A stretch of 64,000 bases of DNA from an uncultured Alistipes sp. (GTDB lineage Bacteria > Bacteroidota > Bacteroidia > Bacteroidales > Rikenellaceae): contig CALURC010000010.1 in assembly GCA_944323075.1 (NCBI GenBank), positions 37,512-101,511 on the forward strand. Reading direction: 5' to 3'. The notes under the pieces were generated by a model. That model did no database searches. It was not told where the DNA came from and saw only the letters and a program-made list of their open reading frames with translations. The position numbers and the translations under genes are program-made. This document shows, piece by piece, positions 47,318 through 58,006 of the stretch; position 1 is the first letter of the stretch, and every line of letters starts with the position of its first letter.

Positions 47318-49171
47318 TTATTCTGGAGATTCGTAACCCGGATTCTGCCAGTTAACACCTGTTACACCAAACATTTTATTTACTTCACTTGTAGGCAGCG
47401 GATCAAGCAAATATTTTTCTTGATTACACAACCGCTCACTAACAACAAAACGGGTATATTTAAACGTACCATCATTTTCATTTTTAGTTGCACGCATACC
47501 TGTAACAATAGCCTCAGTAAACTGCTCGGTAGGACCATTTGTAAGCGTCTTCCAACGACGAATATCATAGAAATAAATTGGCTCAAATGCGAACTCAACA
47601 CGACGTTCATTGCGAACTCTAGCTCTAAACGTATCAGGATCAGCCGTATATTCAGTCCGTACTTTACACATACCTGCACGTGCACGAACAGCATTTACAG
47701 CATCTACAGCTGACATATCTTCACTATTGTTAACGCCAGAAGACACTACATATGTTGGTCCATACGCTTCATTCGCTGACTCCGCGAAATTAAGATATAA
47801 CTCAGCCAAACGCCAAACTCGCATCTGCCCATCTGCAGGTTTTTCATAAGAAGAATTATGTTTATTGTATTTACGAATATAATATCCCGTACGTGTATAC
47901 TGCTGTAAAGTTTCATGAATTGCACAGGACTCATCCGCAGGTGCACCATCATAAATAGCAACAGTCTCTGTATCGTCCCAATGACGAAGTGCACCATTAT
48001 AATAGAAAGTAGTGTAGAAACGGGGATCACGATTCACATACGGATTCTGATCATCATATCCCGAAGCTAAGGCTTCGTCTGTAAATGTTGGTCTCAAATG
48101 ATTTTCATTATATTTTTTAATAATTGCACAACCATCTGCAGTCTCATAACAATCCACCAATTCTTGCGATGGTGACATACCAGCCGAAGATTGTTTGTCT
48201 GTAGTTGGCAATCCATACTGATCCCAAATAGAGACAGGGATAACACCTTGAATCGTTTCTTTATCCGTCGTTCTATTGTAACTGTATGACGTTAAGAAAT
48301 AGTTTTCATACGCATTATAAGCATCCGTCGGAATCAATGGCAACTGATCAAACAATTCATAATCATGAGTCAAACATTGATCAAGAGCCTCCTTTGTAAT
48401 TTTTGCAGCATCTTCCCATGTATATGGATTCCCTTCTTCATCAGCATGAAGCGGACTTACTGCTAACATAATAGCTCGAGATCTAATTGCATAAGCCAAA
48501 GCTCTGTGCATGGAGCCCGCATAGCTATCACCCAAAGCCCATCTAAAACCTTTTGATGTTGCAGAAATATCCTCAGCGCCAGCAGCAGCCAAAGCATCTT
48601 CCGTATCTTTCAGAATCTGCTGAACAATTTTCCAAACCGGTGTACGCGAATCTTGACTAAAATCATGATCAAAATCGTATGGCTCAGTAATTAAAGGAAC
48701 AGGACCATAGCCTCGAATCAGATAATAATAATACAAAGCACGCAAACATTTTGCTTGAGCCATCCAACTCTCTTTCTCTTCAGGCTGCGCAAAAGCAGTA
48801 GCAGTAGGTAATGCTTGAATAAACACATTACAATAACGAATACCATAATACGCAAGGCTCCAATAGTTATAAAATAGCCAATTGTTTGCGCCGATAATCC
48901 CCGTATACCACTTCATAGGAGCGGATGTAGCTGTATTATCTTGCACACTTTGAGCATCATTTGTATAAGCACAAAGCTCAAAAGTCTCAATTGCCGTAAT
49001 AATAGAACTATTCGTATAACATGAGTTCAAATAACCCATTGTTCTGTTTCGATCTGCCCAAATACTTTCATACGAAATTCGTCCATCGTCAGGCAAATCT
49101 AGTGCATCTTTACAAGAGTTTAAACCTCCTGTAAAAAGTATTACAAACAGAATAATTACATATTTTTTCAT
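47318..49171 (-). CDS. SusD-like glycan-binding lipoprotein (second pair)
   Basis: A 617-residue SusD/RagB-family outer-membrane lipoprotein with signal and lipobox LNSC (Cys at residue 20). The N-terminal SusD-like TPR helices include WADRNRTMGYLNSCYTNS and an aromatic segment LFYNYWSLAYYGIRYCNVF; the C-terminal RagB region includes RVWRLAELYLNFAESANEAYG and RNERRVEFAFEPIYFYDIRRW. It caps its SusC partner, encoded 37 bases upstream, and binds the imported glycan. It ends at a strong terminator. Confidence 0.92.
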   Translation of the reverse strand: MKKYVIILFVILFTGGLNSCKDALDLPDDGRISYESIWADRNRTMGYLNSCYTNSSIITAIETFELCAYTNDAQSVQDNTATSAPMKWYTGIIGANNWLFYNYWSLAYYGIRYCNVFIQALPTATAFAQPEEKESWMAQAKCLRALYYYYLIRGYGPVPLITEPYDFDHDFSQDSRTPVWKIVQQILKDTEDALAAAGAEDISATSKGFRWALGDSYAGSMHRALAYAIRSRAIMLAVSPLHADEEGNPYTWEDAAKITKEALDQCLTHDYELFDQLPLIPTDAYNAYENYFLTSYSYNRTTDKETIQGVIPVSIWDQYGLPTTDKQSSAGMSPSQELVDCYETADGCAIIKKYNENHLRPTFTDEALASGYDDQNPYVNRDPRFYTTFYYNGALRHWDDTETVAIYDGAPADESCAIHETLQQYTRTGYYIRKYNKHNSSYEKPADGQMRVWRLAELYLNFAESANEAYGPTYVVSSGVNNSEDMSAVDAVNAVRARAGMCKVRTEYTADPDTFRARVRNERRVEFAFEPIYFYDIRRWKTLTNGPTEQFTEAIVTGMRATKNENDGTFKYTRFVVSERLCNQEKYLLDPLPTSEVNKMFGVTGVNWQNPGYESPE

Positions 49172-49208
49172 ATTGATTCTTTTTACATCATTAAAAACAT
49201 CACTTTGT

Positions 49209-52200
49209 TTAGAACAGTAAGCTTACACCAATATTATATACCCTATATACTGGCAAGACATGAAGAGTTCCTATTTCAGGATCAATATCCTTATTCTTCA
49301 TTTTACTCCACGTAACCAAGTTCTGACCACTCAAAGAGAATCGAATTTTGTCAGAAGAAATCTTCTTAGACACTTTCAAAGGCAAAGTATACGCAATTTC
49401 TATATTTTTCAATCTCAAAAAAGCTCGATCTTCTACATAGTAATCATTAGACATTTGGTCACTAGAAGTTGCAGCAGCAGATAATGCAGGAGATGTAATC
49501 TTTGCACCTGACGCATATCGTTCTGGTGTCCATGCATTTTCCAATATCGGATTATAAATGCCATCATAAGATCTTCCTAAGTTATATGTAGAATTATAAC
49601 CTGCAGATTTATATCGCCCTACACCTTGGAAAAGCACATTAAACTCAAACGACTTATATGTAAATCCAGCATTGAAAGCATAGAAAACCTCAGGAAGGCC
49701 ACCATAAGTAATAGGAGCATAATCCTTTTCATCAATTACATAATCACCATTGAGATCCTTATAAATCAAATCTCCTAAACGCGGAGCTTGCAAAACTCCT
49801 CCATAGGAACACTCATAGCTATCTAACTCTTCTTGTGTATTGAAAAAGCCATTGCCATTACTATAATCTACTAGCAAACCAAATGAAGTTCCTAATGGAA
49901 AACCTTCTGAGTTTTTCCGATACGCATACCCCTCACCTAATTCCGTTTCATCTTGATATATCACCTTATTCCGAGCATAACTTACCCAACCACCTACATG
50001 CATACTCCAATCGGCATTGAAGCGCTTATAATAATTTGCCGAAATTTCATATCCAGAGTTTTCGTATTTTCCGGCTTGAGTACTTGGATAATTGTTAAGA
50101 GGAATACCCTGATAAATAGGAATAACAGATACTGCACGGATCAAGAAATCGTCCGTTTTTTCTCTAAAATAATCAAACGAGAAAGTAAAACCGTTAAAGA
50201 GTCCAATATCAATACCGTAATTCTGTTTTTTAACAGTTTGCGCATGCAATATACTATTACCTTTTGTTCCTTCTGTAGTAACATAAGAAAGGAATGATAC
50301 AAAACCTCCTGTGCCAAAAGTATTCTGATCAAGATATCCTGCACGGCCATTATTCAAAACGTCATCTGCTGCACGACCATAAGATGCTCGTAGTTTCAAA
50401 TCGCTCAACCAATTTTTCGCACCAGCCATAAAAGGTTCGTTTGAGATATTCCAAGCAGCAGAGACCGCAGGAGTAGCAATCCAGCGATAATCAGGAGCAA
50501 ATTGTTCTGTAGCAGAATAGCCAAGGTCAAATTTTACAAAATACCGATTATCATATGAATAAGCCGCATTAAAACCACTCAGAGCAGTATTAAATGGCAA
50601 CACATAATTTGAACTACCAACATACCCGCCGCTTTGTAAAGCTACTGACAAATTTTGAAAATAGAAAAACGCAGAGGCCTGTATATCATGTTTACCAAAA
50701 GATCTATTATAATCCAAATATGCGCGGTAATCAAGATGGTAGTAAGAACTTCCTGCTGGTTTATTATAGACCAACGCAGTATCCTGAGTTGTACCAACCG
50801 TTTCAAATTCCAAAGTATTAGGTTTAGTCAAAACTCTTTTCACCAATTCATACGAACGCGAGGCCGTTGTTGTTCCATCGCCATAAGTTCGATAAGCCAT
50901 ATAAGCCCCCAAGTTCAATCCCTTTGTGAGGAAACTCAAATCAAAATCCAATCCAAACTGCGCGTTAATCTCCACGGAAGTAGATTTAGCAAAACCCGCT
51001 CTATTTAACATACCATATAATGACGACTGATACTTTTCATCAACAATCACCTTACCACCTTCATCAAGCACTGTAACACCATCTTGATCATAAATAGTAG
51101 GAGTCAATGGGCCATAAACATTTGGAGCACGATAGAATAAATGTTCATACAAGGTAGCCACATCTGCGTTCGGAGTACGATCTCTCCTAATATTACCACT
51201 CAACCGTAAGAAAGAACTCAAATACTTATTGACTTTCATAGTTACATTTGAACGAAAATCGAACCAATTAGTATTAAATGAGTTTTTATACAGTTCATTA
51301 GTTGTTTTGTATTGATTTCCTTGATGTACAAAATTAACATTCGTAAAATAAGTAAACTTATCACTACCTCCAGATATATTGACACCTGCTCGAGACATGA
51401 CATTCAATTTCTTAAAATACATGTCATACCAATTATTGTTAGGATAAAGTTCAGGATCATCGCCTGAGATATATTTAGCTATATCTAAAGGTGAATACAC
51501 AGAAGTTTTACCTAAAGAGGGATTGTCGTTATACGCAATTTCATTACGGAAAGTTGCGTATTCCCATGAGTTATAAATACGAGGAGTTATTGATGGTTGT
51601 TGTACCGACTGATTATAATTAACTTCAATCTTGACAGGTCCCTTTACTCCCCGTTTAGTTGTAACTACCAGAACTCCAGGATTACCTTTTAAACCGTACA
51701 ATGCCTGGGTAGATGCATCCTTCAACAAAGTTATAGACTCAACCTCTTGTGGAGTAATATAATCGAGAACACGAGACCCATTAAACGACATTACCACTCC
51801 ATCAATCACTACCAATGGAGTCTGCCAACCACTTAATGGATTGTTTGCTCCACGAATCAACATACCAAAACTTTCATCACTTGGCCGTGCTCCTGTCTGC
51901 GTCATCCCCAAATTCGGCACATTTCCATTCATTGCAGGAGACAATCTAGAATTCGGAGAAGACTCCATGATTTTACCTTTAACAGAAGTTACAGCACCTG
52001 AAATTGCACCACGTTTTTGCTTTGTAAAACCCATATCAATAATCTCATCACTTCTATGAGCATCCAAAGCCATTTTAACATCTACTTGCTCTTTATCGGC
52101 AAAACTTTGTATCTGATCGGCATAACCTAAATAAGAAAACACCAATGCATTACTTTGGTCATCGATCATAAGAACGTAATTTCCGTCAACATCCGTAGAT

Positions 52201-52382
52201 GTTCCATTTTTGCCGTTCAAAGAATTAACGACAACTCCCTGTAACGGTTTACCATACTCATCTGTAACATTACCTTTTATAGTAGTAGTGACAGCAGACT
52301 GAGCACTAACGCCTTTCCCAAATGCACTCAAAAGCATACATCCGAGCAACAGGGTTATTTTGATATTTAATTTATGTCTCAT
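49209..52382 (-). CDS. SusC-like TonB-dependent transporter (second pair)
   Basis: A 1057-residue outer-membrane SusC/RagA-family transporter. A signal peptide (about residues 1-28) is followed by a carboxypeptidase-regulatory-like domain (IKGNVTDEYGKPLQGVVVN), the plug domain (LIRGANN, VVIDGVV, SITLLKDASTQALYG) and a 22-strand barrel ending YNIGVSLLF. The usual hydrophobic TonB-box-like segment before the plug (VVVVGYG) is replaced by EIIDMGFTKQKRGA. I prefer ATG 52382, which gives MRHKLNIKITLLLGC; ATG 52394 would add four residues. It follows the first SusD gene by 40 bases. Confidence 0.93.
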   Translation of the reverse strand: MRHKLNIKITLLLGCMLLSAFGKGVSAQSAVTTTIKGNVTDEYGKPLQGVVVNSLNGKNGTSTDVDGNYVLMIDDQSNALVFSYLGYADQIQSFADKEQVDVKMALDAHRSDEIIDMGFTKQKRGAISGAVTSVKGKIMESSPNSRLSPAMNGNVPNLGMTQTGARPSDESFGMLIRGANNPLSGWQTPLVVIDGVVMSFNGSRVLDYITPQEVESITLLKDASTQALYGLKGNPGVLVVTTKRGVKGPVKIEVNYNQSVQQPSITPRIYNSWEYATFRNEIAYNDNPSLGKTSVYSPLDIAKYISGDDPELYPNNNWYDMYFKKLNVMSRAGVNISGGSDKFTYFTNVNFVHQGNQYKTTNELYKNSFNTNWFDFRSNVTMKVNKYLSSFLRLSGNIRRDRTPNADVATLYEHLFYRAPNVYGPLTPTIYDQDGVTVLDEGGKVIVDEKYQSSLYGMLNRAGFAKSTSVEINAQFGLDFDLSFLTKGLNLGAYMAYRTYGDGTTTASRSYELVKRVLTKPNTLEFETVGTTQDTALVYNKPAGSSYYHLDYRAYLDYNRSFGKHDIQASAFFYFQNLSVALQSGGYVGSSNYVLPFNTALSGFNAAYSYDNRYFVKFDLGYSATEQFAPDYRWIATPAVSAAWNISNEPFMAGAKNWLSDLKLRASYGRAADDVLNNGRAGYLDQNTFGTGGFVSFLSYVTTEGTKGNSILHAQTVKKQNYGIDIGLFNGFTFSFDYFREKTDDFLIRAVSVIPIYQGIPLNNYPSTQAGKYENSGYEISANYYKRFNADWSMHVGGWVSYARNKVIYQDETELGEGYAYRKNSEGFPLGTSFGLLVDYSNGNGFFNTQEELDSYECSYGGVLQAPRLGDLIYKDLNGDYVIDEKDYAPITYGGLPEVFYAFNAGFTYKSFEFNVLFQGVGRYKSAGYNSTYNLGRSYDGIYNPILENAWTPERYASGAKITSPALSAAATSSDQMSNDYYVEDRAFLRLKNIEIAYTLPLKVSKKISSDKIRFSLSGQNLVTWSKMKNKDIDPEIGTLHVLPVYRVYNIGVSLLF

Positions 52383-52422
52383 ACTTATTAACAATTTAAA
52401 TCATTAAACAAACCTGTAAATA

Positions 52423-54375
52423 CTACCAACCCGGATTTTGCCATTCTTCACCGGTCAAAGTACCCAGTTTATTTTGTTCAGAAAGATTCAATGGAACCCA
52501 TAACCACTTATTCGAATAACATTGTCTTGGTGAAGTACGAACTGTTCTCCGAGTATATGTATAAATTGGAGTTCCTCCAGCGTCATCCCCCTTCCATGAA
52601 ATTTCCATAGCAGTTGACCATTGATATTCTGTCATATCACCATCAGGAGCAGTCCAACGACGCAAATCATTGAATCGAATTTCTTCACCTACAAACTCGA
52701 TACGTCTTTCATGACGTAAATACAGACGTGCTTCATCAGTAGTGGGATTTTCAGGAAGAGGAGGCATTGCTGCCCTTTCTCGAATCTCGTTGATCAATTG
52801 CATACCTTCCTGCACACGACCAGATTCAATTGCACATTCAGCTGTATTCAAAATCACTTCAGCCAAACGATACATTTTATACCTAGTAACTGTTCCATCT
52901 TTACCTTCACCTGAACTAGGTAACAAATGTTTATTCATATAATACCCTGTACGAGTTCGAGTCCGTTGAGTAACATGAATTCCGGTATAATTGTCCTCTT
53001 TATTTGTCCAGATCGTTTTATTACGATAATTATTACCAGCATATTTTACACCTGTACGTCCATCCGTCTCCTCATTCTTCCAAAGAGCATTTCGAGTACA
53101 TTCATTATAAATAACTGTTGCATAAAAACGAGGATCACGGTCAACATATGGATTCATTGCATCATAAACCGGATTTTCTGTATTATAATTCGGCATCAAA
53201 TGCTTTTCATCCATATAAGGTTTTTCCAAATCGAGCACGAAATAACTAGCTGTCGCCTCAGTACTATTGTATACTACATTCTCATACTGATCAACTAACT
53301 CTTGTGTCGGCACCATGCCACAACGATATCCACCTTGGAAGCCAACTCCATTGACAAACCATGGTACACCACCACCGTTACCCCGTGTAGAGAAAATCGT
53401 TTCAAGATCTCTTTCTGAAGTTGAGAAATCTGGATTTGAACAAAAATACTCACTGATAGCTGCTGCTGCGTCGGCTCCTTTACTCCATTTTACTTGCCCT
53501 TTCGAACCATAAATGCCAAATTCCGACGTATTGTGGCTTGTTTTGTACAACTCATAACCATTATCACGCAACTGCTGTAACGCCGCATGATTAATCTGAT
53601 AAGCTTCCTCCCATGTCATCGCCTGATTCAATGGACTCGCGGCATAAAGAGCAAATCGAGATTTTATTGCAAGACCTAAAGCTTTCGTAACTCGGTTTGC
53701 TTCACTACCTGACGTATTTCTCCAAGGAATAGTCTCCTCCATCAACGCGGTATCAATATCTCCGAAGATAAAATCAATTACTTTCCGATATCCTTCCTCC
53801 CGAGTTGCTGCTCCATTATATTTTTGAACAAATGAAAAATCATCGTCATACATATTCGGTTTTGTCAATATAATTGTCAAAGCTCCGTAATTACATAACA
53901 AGTTCGAATATATGGCAGCTCTCAACAAACGAGCTTCTGCTTTCCATCGAGCACGATTCGTTTCACTTTTAACATTTGCCTCATCAATATGAGTCAAAAA
54001 CATATTACATTTTCGAACACCCTCATAAGCAGAAGCCCATGAACGAGTTCCTTCAATCCAAGGATGAGAATTACTTGAACAAGCTCCATTATACATCATC
54101 GCATGACTCAAACCTGTCTCGACTTCAGCATCACAATCCCATAGATCATCTGAAATAGATACAAATGGATTTGTTTGAAAATGATATGCATTCAAACCGC
54201 CATTATCTGCATAATAATTATAACAACCATTAAGATACGCTCCGGTCATATCATTGTCTTTCCATACATCGTCTATATCGATTCGACCGTCCGGAGTTAT
54301 ATCCAAAACCCCCGAGCATGATCCCATAGCCAACAGAGAAGCCATGCCCAATATATATAATTTTTTCACTTTCAT
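52423..54375 (-). CDS. SusD-like glycan-binding lipoprotein (first pair)
   Basis: A 650-residue SusD/RagB-family outer-membrane lipoprotein with a signal and lipobox MGSC (Cys at residue 20). It shares the family helices (VWKDNDMTGAYLNGCYNY; WASAYEGVRKCNMFL) and the C-terminal segment YRLAEVILNTAECAIESG followed by LRHERRIEFVGEEIRFNDLRRW. It is clearly different in sequence from the other SusD in this locus, so the pairs are not a recent duplication. It follows its SusC partner by 19 bases. Confidence 0.92.
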   Translation of the reverse strand: MKVKKLYILGMASLLAMGSCSGVLDITPDGRIDIDDVWKDNDMTGAYLNGCYNYYADNGGLNAYHFQTNPFVSISDDLWDCDAEVETGLSHAMMYNGACSSNSHPWIEGTRSWASAYEGVRKCNMFLTHIDEANVKSETNRARWKAEARLLRAAIYSNLLCNYGALTIILTKPNMYDDDFSFVQKYNGAATREEGYRKVIDFIFGDIDTALMEETIPWRNTSGSEANRVTKALGLAIKSRFALYAASPLNQAMTWEEAYQINHAALQQLRDNGYELYKTSHNTSEFGIYGSKGQVKWSKGADAAAAISEYFCSNPDFSTSERDLETIFSTRGNGGGVPWFVNGVGFQGGYRCGMVPTQELVDQYENVVYNSTEATASYFVLDLEKPYMDEKHLMPNYNTENPVYDAMNPYVDRDPRFYATVIYNECTRNALWKNEETDGRTGVKYAGNNYRNKTIWTNKEDNYTGIHVTQRTRTRTGYYMNKHLLPSSGEGKDGTVTRYKMYRLAEVILNTAECAIESGRVQEGMQLINEIRERAAMPPLPENPTTDEARLYLRHERRIEFVGEEIRFNDLRRWTAPDGDMTEYQWSTAMEISWKGDDAGGTPIYTYTRRTVRTSPRQCYSNKWLWVPLNLSEQNKLGTLTGEEWQNPGW

Positions 54376-54394
54376 ATTTAAAAAACTTTATCGC

Positions 54395-57300
54395 TTAGAA
54401 TGTTATATTAAATCCAAGATTCCAAGTTTTAACCAATGGATAACCGATCTGATCATCTTGCTCAGGGTCTGTCGAATCGACTCTTAAACGATCCCAAGTA
54501 AAGATATTATCCCCACGAACATATACTCTAAGCTGCTTGATTCCTATTGCACGAAGTGCTTTTTCTGGAAGAGTATATCCCAACTCAACAGCTCTCAAAC
54601 GTAAGAATGATCTATCCATAATGAAGAAATCATTGGCAACCTTTGAAGAGGTAGCTCCAGTCGAAAGTCTAGGATAGGTAATTTTTTCACCAGCCGCGTA
54701 ACGTTCTGCTGTCCATGCATGTTTATGCCATTCATAAAAGGTTCCTTGGAAAATATTCTCATTTACACCTTGTCCACTATAATACATAGAATATTTACTT
54801 ACACCTTGAAGGAAGACTGTTAAATCAAACCATTTATAATTTGCCGCAACCTGAAAACCGTATGATATACGCGGTACTTTTGAAGTATATCCGATAGGTA
54901 CTTGATCTCTATCATCAATTACTCCATCACCGTTTTGGTCTATGTATTTAAAATCACCTAATTTAGGAGCGGTTCCAATAGCATATGAAATACCTTGATG
55001 TTCAACACCATTTTCATCGACGTAACCCTCAGTATAACGATCTAACTCCTCTTGAGTATTAAAATAACCATTGCCATTGCTCCAATCAATTTGATAACCC
55101 CAACATTGATTCAAAGAGAAACCTGTGGTACGATAACGATAGACGTAATCTTCTGTATACATTGGTTCATCCCAGAAAATCACTTTGTTCTTATTATAAC
55201 TGAGGTTACCTTTTGCAGACAAGAACAAATCTTTGGTAACTTGTTTATTAAAATTCAACTCTATTTCGAAACCGCGGTTATCTACTACACCTAAATTCAT
55301 TGTCGGCCACGAAATAATACCAGCAAAATAAGGATTCAAACCGCGACTTTTCAGAATATCTGAACGTTTTTCGATAAAATAATCAAAAGTCAAAGACCAG
55401 CTACTAAACAATTGAACATCTATACCATAATTTTGCTTTTTGGCAACCTCCCAATGCAAATTAGTGTTACCGATACGACCTTCAGTAACAGAACCATACC
55501 CTGAAACAATTCCGCTACCAGCGCTATATGTATTGTTGTCCATATAAAGGAAACGAGTTCCGCCTAATTGATCACTACCTACCTTACCATAAGAAGCTCT
55601 CAGTTTCAAGTTTGTCAAAACTTTATTACCTTTAAGGAATTCCTCATTTGTAACAACCCAACCTCCTGAAAAAGCAGGGAAGAAACCGAAACGTGTCTCA
55701 GGGGCAAATTGTTCCGAACCGTTGTAACCCATATTGATTTCGGCAAAATAACGATTGTCAAAACCATATGCAAAACGAGCAGCATAACTGATCACATTAT
55801 ACGGCATTGCAGACTCACCAGAACCAGTTGCATTCTCTTTAAGATCTCGTTGTGCCAATAACATTGCCGTCACATCATGTTTACCAAAAGTTCTATTGTA
55901 ATTAATCGACCCTTGCAAGTTCACAGACCAGCTTGTATCGCCCGATTTACTAAGACCTATCGTTCCATTATTTTCAATAATACATGGGAAATAAATTGTA
56001 TCTGTATTTTCATCCACCGTAGCAGTAAACTGCATTTCTTGAATGGTACCTTGCAAGAGCGTATTAGACACTGCATCAAACGATGCCATCCCTTTCAAGC
56101 TCAGACCTTTCGTAATAAAATCGAGCCCCCACTCACCTCCGATAGATGAATTCAGATTAGAGCGTACTGTATTCCAATAGCCCCTACGATTTATAGATTC
56201 ATACGGAGAACGGTCTGCCTCAATTGGTTTAATAATTCGATATGGAACTACATCAAATCCTAATTCTTCACCCGGAGTAAGTGGCCCCACCGTCATCGGC
56301 TTTAAACCATTCACATTATGAAACAAATCTCGCACCATCCATGCACGGTCACCATTAGGATAGTAAGAAGTATTCGGTTGATTAATTTTTTCTACATAAC
56401 TACCAATATTCACAAAAAGCTTTAAATCCTTCGTAACTTGATAGTCAACATTTGACCGAAAACTAAACCGATCATTTTTCATCTGAGGATCGTAACCCAA
56501 GAAAGATTTTGGCTCCGTATGCAAGTTACCTCCTTGATGAAGATATCCAGCATTAACAAAATATTTCAGTTCTTCTGTACCTCCAGTTACATTAATATTA
56601 ACTTGGCTTTGAGAAGACCATTTTTTAAACATCTCGCGATACCAATCGTGATTTGGATACATATAATATCTACGAGCAGATTTTAAAGCATACTCTGGAT
56701 CATTGGGATCCAAACCATACAACGGATCCAAATGCCGAGCTATTGTTCGTCCACTATACTCTTCATTCATACCATCATTCCGGTCTGCTTCGTTACGCAT
56801 AGTCATAAATTCCCATGCATCAACCCGGGTCGGCTGACGAGTATAAGTTTGCCATGTTTGATCAAACACGACATTTAACTCAGTTTGGCCAACCTGTCCC
56901 CGTTTGGTTGTAATAAGGATTACACCATTAGCACCACGTACACCATACATAGCCGTCGCCGAAGCGTCCTTCAACACAGAAATTGTTTCGACCTCATTCG
57001 CATTTAATGTACGAATATTATCACGCGGCACTCCATCGATCAAAATCAAAGGCGACGTACCGTTAGTCGTTGCCATACCACGCAAGTACAGCTTTGCATC
57101 ATCAAAACCTGGCTGAGATCCGCCATTTTGCAAAGAAGTCAAACCAGCCAAACGACCAGCCAATGCATTCGCAATATTAGGAGACGAACTTTGACGAAGT
57201 TCCTTACTCGTTACCGAAGAAATAGCAGCTGTAATAGACTCTTTTTTCTGAGTACCATACGCAACCACAACCACATCATCCAATGTCTGAACATCCTCTT

Positions 57301-57682
57301 CCATAACGATTGTAAAGGAAGTCCTATTCCCGACTTTGACTTTTAACGGTTTAAAACCGAAATAGGTAACGCTCAATTCAGCTCCTGCTGGAACCTTCAA
57401 AGTAAACTTACCTTCGAAGTCCGTTGCCGTACCGGTTGTTGTTCCCGTAACAGACACAGACACACCGATCAACGGTGCTCCGTTTTGATCCTGAACGACA
57501 CCAGTAATAGTCTGAGTTCCATCCTGCGTAGATTCTGAAACTTCAGATAGGCTCCCATTACTCGAGAAAGCCGCGTATGGAACCGACGACAACATGAGCA
57601 ACAATGCCAGCACCTTCGCACCGACCAGATTGCGACACATTGTCTTCGTCCATGTCTTGAAGTAAAGTAATGTTTTGTTCAT
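54395..57682 (-). CDS. SusC-like TonB-dependent transporter (first pair)
   Basis: A 1095-residue outer-membrane transporter of the SusC/RagA family. After a long signal region (about residues 1-40) comes a carboxypeptidase-regulatory-like domain (ITGVVQDQNGAPLIGVSVSV). Then follow a typical TonB-box-like segment LDDVVVVAYGTQKKES and the plug domain (LYLRGMATTNGTSPLILIDG, SVLKDASATAMYGVRGANGV), leading to the barrel, which ends LVKTWNLGFNITF. It imports oligosaccharides using TonB energy together with the SusD encoded next. It is the first gene of the minus-strand operon and is divergent from the hybrid regulator. Confidence 0.95.
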   Translation of the reverse strand: MNKTLLYFKTWTKTMCRNLVGAKVLALLLMLSSVPYAAFSSNGSLSEVSESTQDGTQTITGVVQDQNGAPLIGVSVSVTGTTTGTATDFEGKFTLKVPAGAELSVTYFGFKPLKVKVGNRTSFTIVMEEDVQTLDDVVVVAYGTQKKESITAAISSVTSKELRQSSSPNIANALAGRLAGLTSLQNGGSQPGFDDAKLYLRGMATTNGTSPLILIDGVPRDNIRTLNANEVETISVLKDASATAMYGVRGANGVILITTKRGQVGQTELNVVFDQTWQTYTRQPTRVDAWEFMTMRNEADRNDGMNEEYSGRTIARHLDPLYGLDPNDPEYALKSARRYYMYPNHDWYREMFKKWSSQSQVNINVTGGTEELKYFVNAGYLHQGGNLHTEPKSFLGYDPQMKNDRFSFRSNVDYQVTKDLKLFVNIGSYVEKINQPNTSYYPNGDRAWMVRDLFHNVNGLKPMTVGPLTPGEELGFDVVPYRIIKPIEADRSPYESINRRGYWNTVRSNLNSSIGGEWGLDFITKGLSLKGMASFDAVSNTLLQGTIQEMQFTATVDENTDTIYFPCIIENNGTIGLSKSGDTSWSVNLQGSINYNRTFGKHDVTAMLLAQRDLKENATGSGESAMPYNVISYAARFAYGFDNRYFAEINMGYNGSEQFAPETRFGFFPAFSGGWVVTNEEFLKGNKVLTNLKLRASYGKVGSDQLGGTRFLYMDNNTYSAGSGIVSGYGSVTEGRIGNTNLHWEVAKKQNYGIDVQLFSSWSLTFDYFIEKRSDILKSRGLNPYFAGIISWPTMNLGVVDNRGFEIELNFNKQVTKDLFLSAKGNLSYNKNKVIFWDEPMYTEDYVYRYRTTGFSLNQCWGYQIDWSNGNGYFNTQEELDRYTEGYVDENGVEHQGISYAIGTAPKLGDFKYIDQNGDGVIDDRDQVPIGYTSKVPRISYGFQVAANYKWFDLTVFLQGVSKYSMYYSGQGVNENIFQGTFYEWHKHAWTAERYAAGEKITYPRLSTGATSSKVANDFFIMDRSFLRLRAVELGYTLPEKALRAIGIKQLRVYVRGDNIFTWDRLRVDSTDPEQDDQIGYPLVKTWNLGFNITF

Positions 57683-58006
57683 AGATAAAAATTTAGGTTT
57701 AATTTTCTTGTTTCATCTGATTTTCCCCGCATAAAATTATTTAGAAAATTCCGATACCACGAAATTCTACAAATCTTGGCTATATATAGAGCTCATTTGT
57801 TTCATTTTTTTTCAAATTCTGTTCATTCTTCCGCCCAAACGGACTATCTTTATCAAAATTCAGGTCAAAATGATTCATCAAAAATCACTAAAAATCAATG
57901 CTTTAACAAAAAACAAAACTTTTTTCTGAAACAAAAACGAAAGAAATAAGCAAAGATTAATTAGCTTTGTTGACAAAGATACATAAAACCGACGAAACTA
58001 GCAACT
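57683..58006. other. Divergent regulatory region between susC and the hybrid regulator
   Basis: These 324 AT-rich bases separate the divergent susC and regulator genes and must hold both promoters and, by family precedent, the regulator's binding site. I see a −7 box for the plus-strand gene at 57962, but no clear −7 box for susC and no strong palindrome. Confidence 0.55.
57962..57969 (+). promoter_or_regulatory. Promoter −7 element for the hybrid regulator
   Basis: TAGCTTTG matches TAnnTTTG exactly, 37 bases before the ATG at 58007. A −33 TTG at the usual distance is not seen. Confidence 0.5.
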
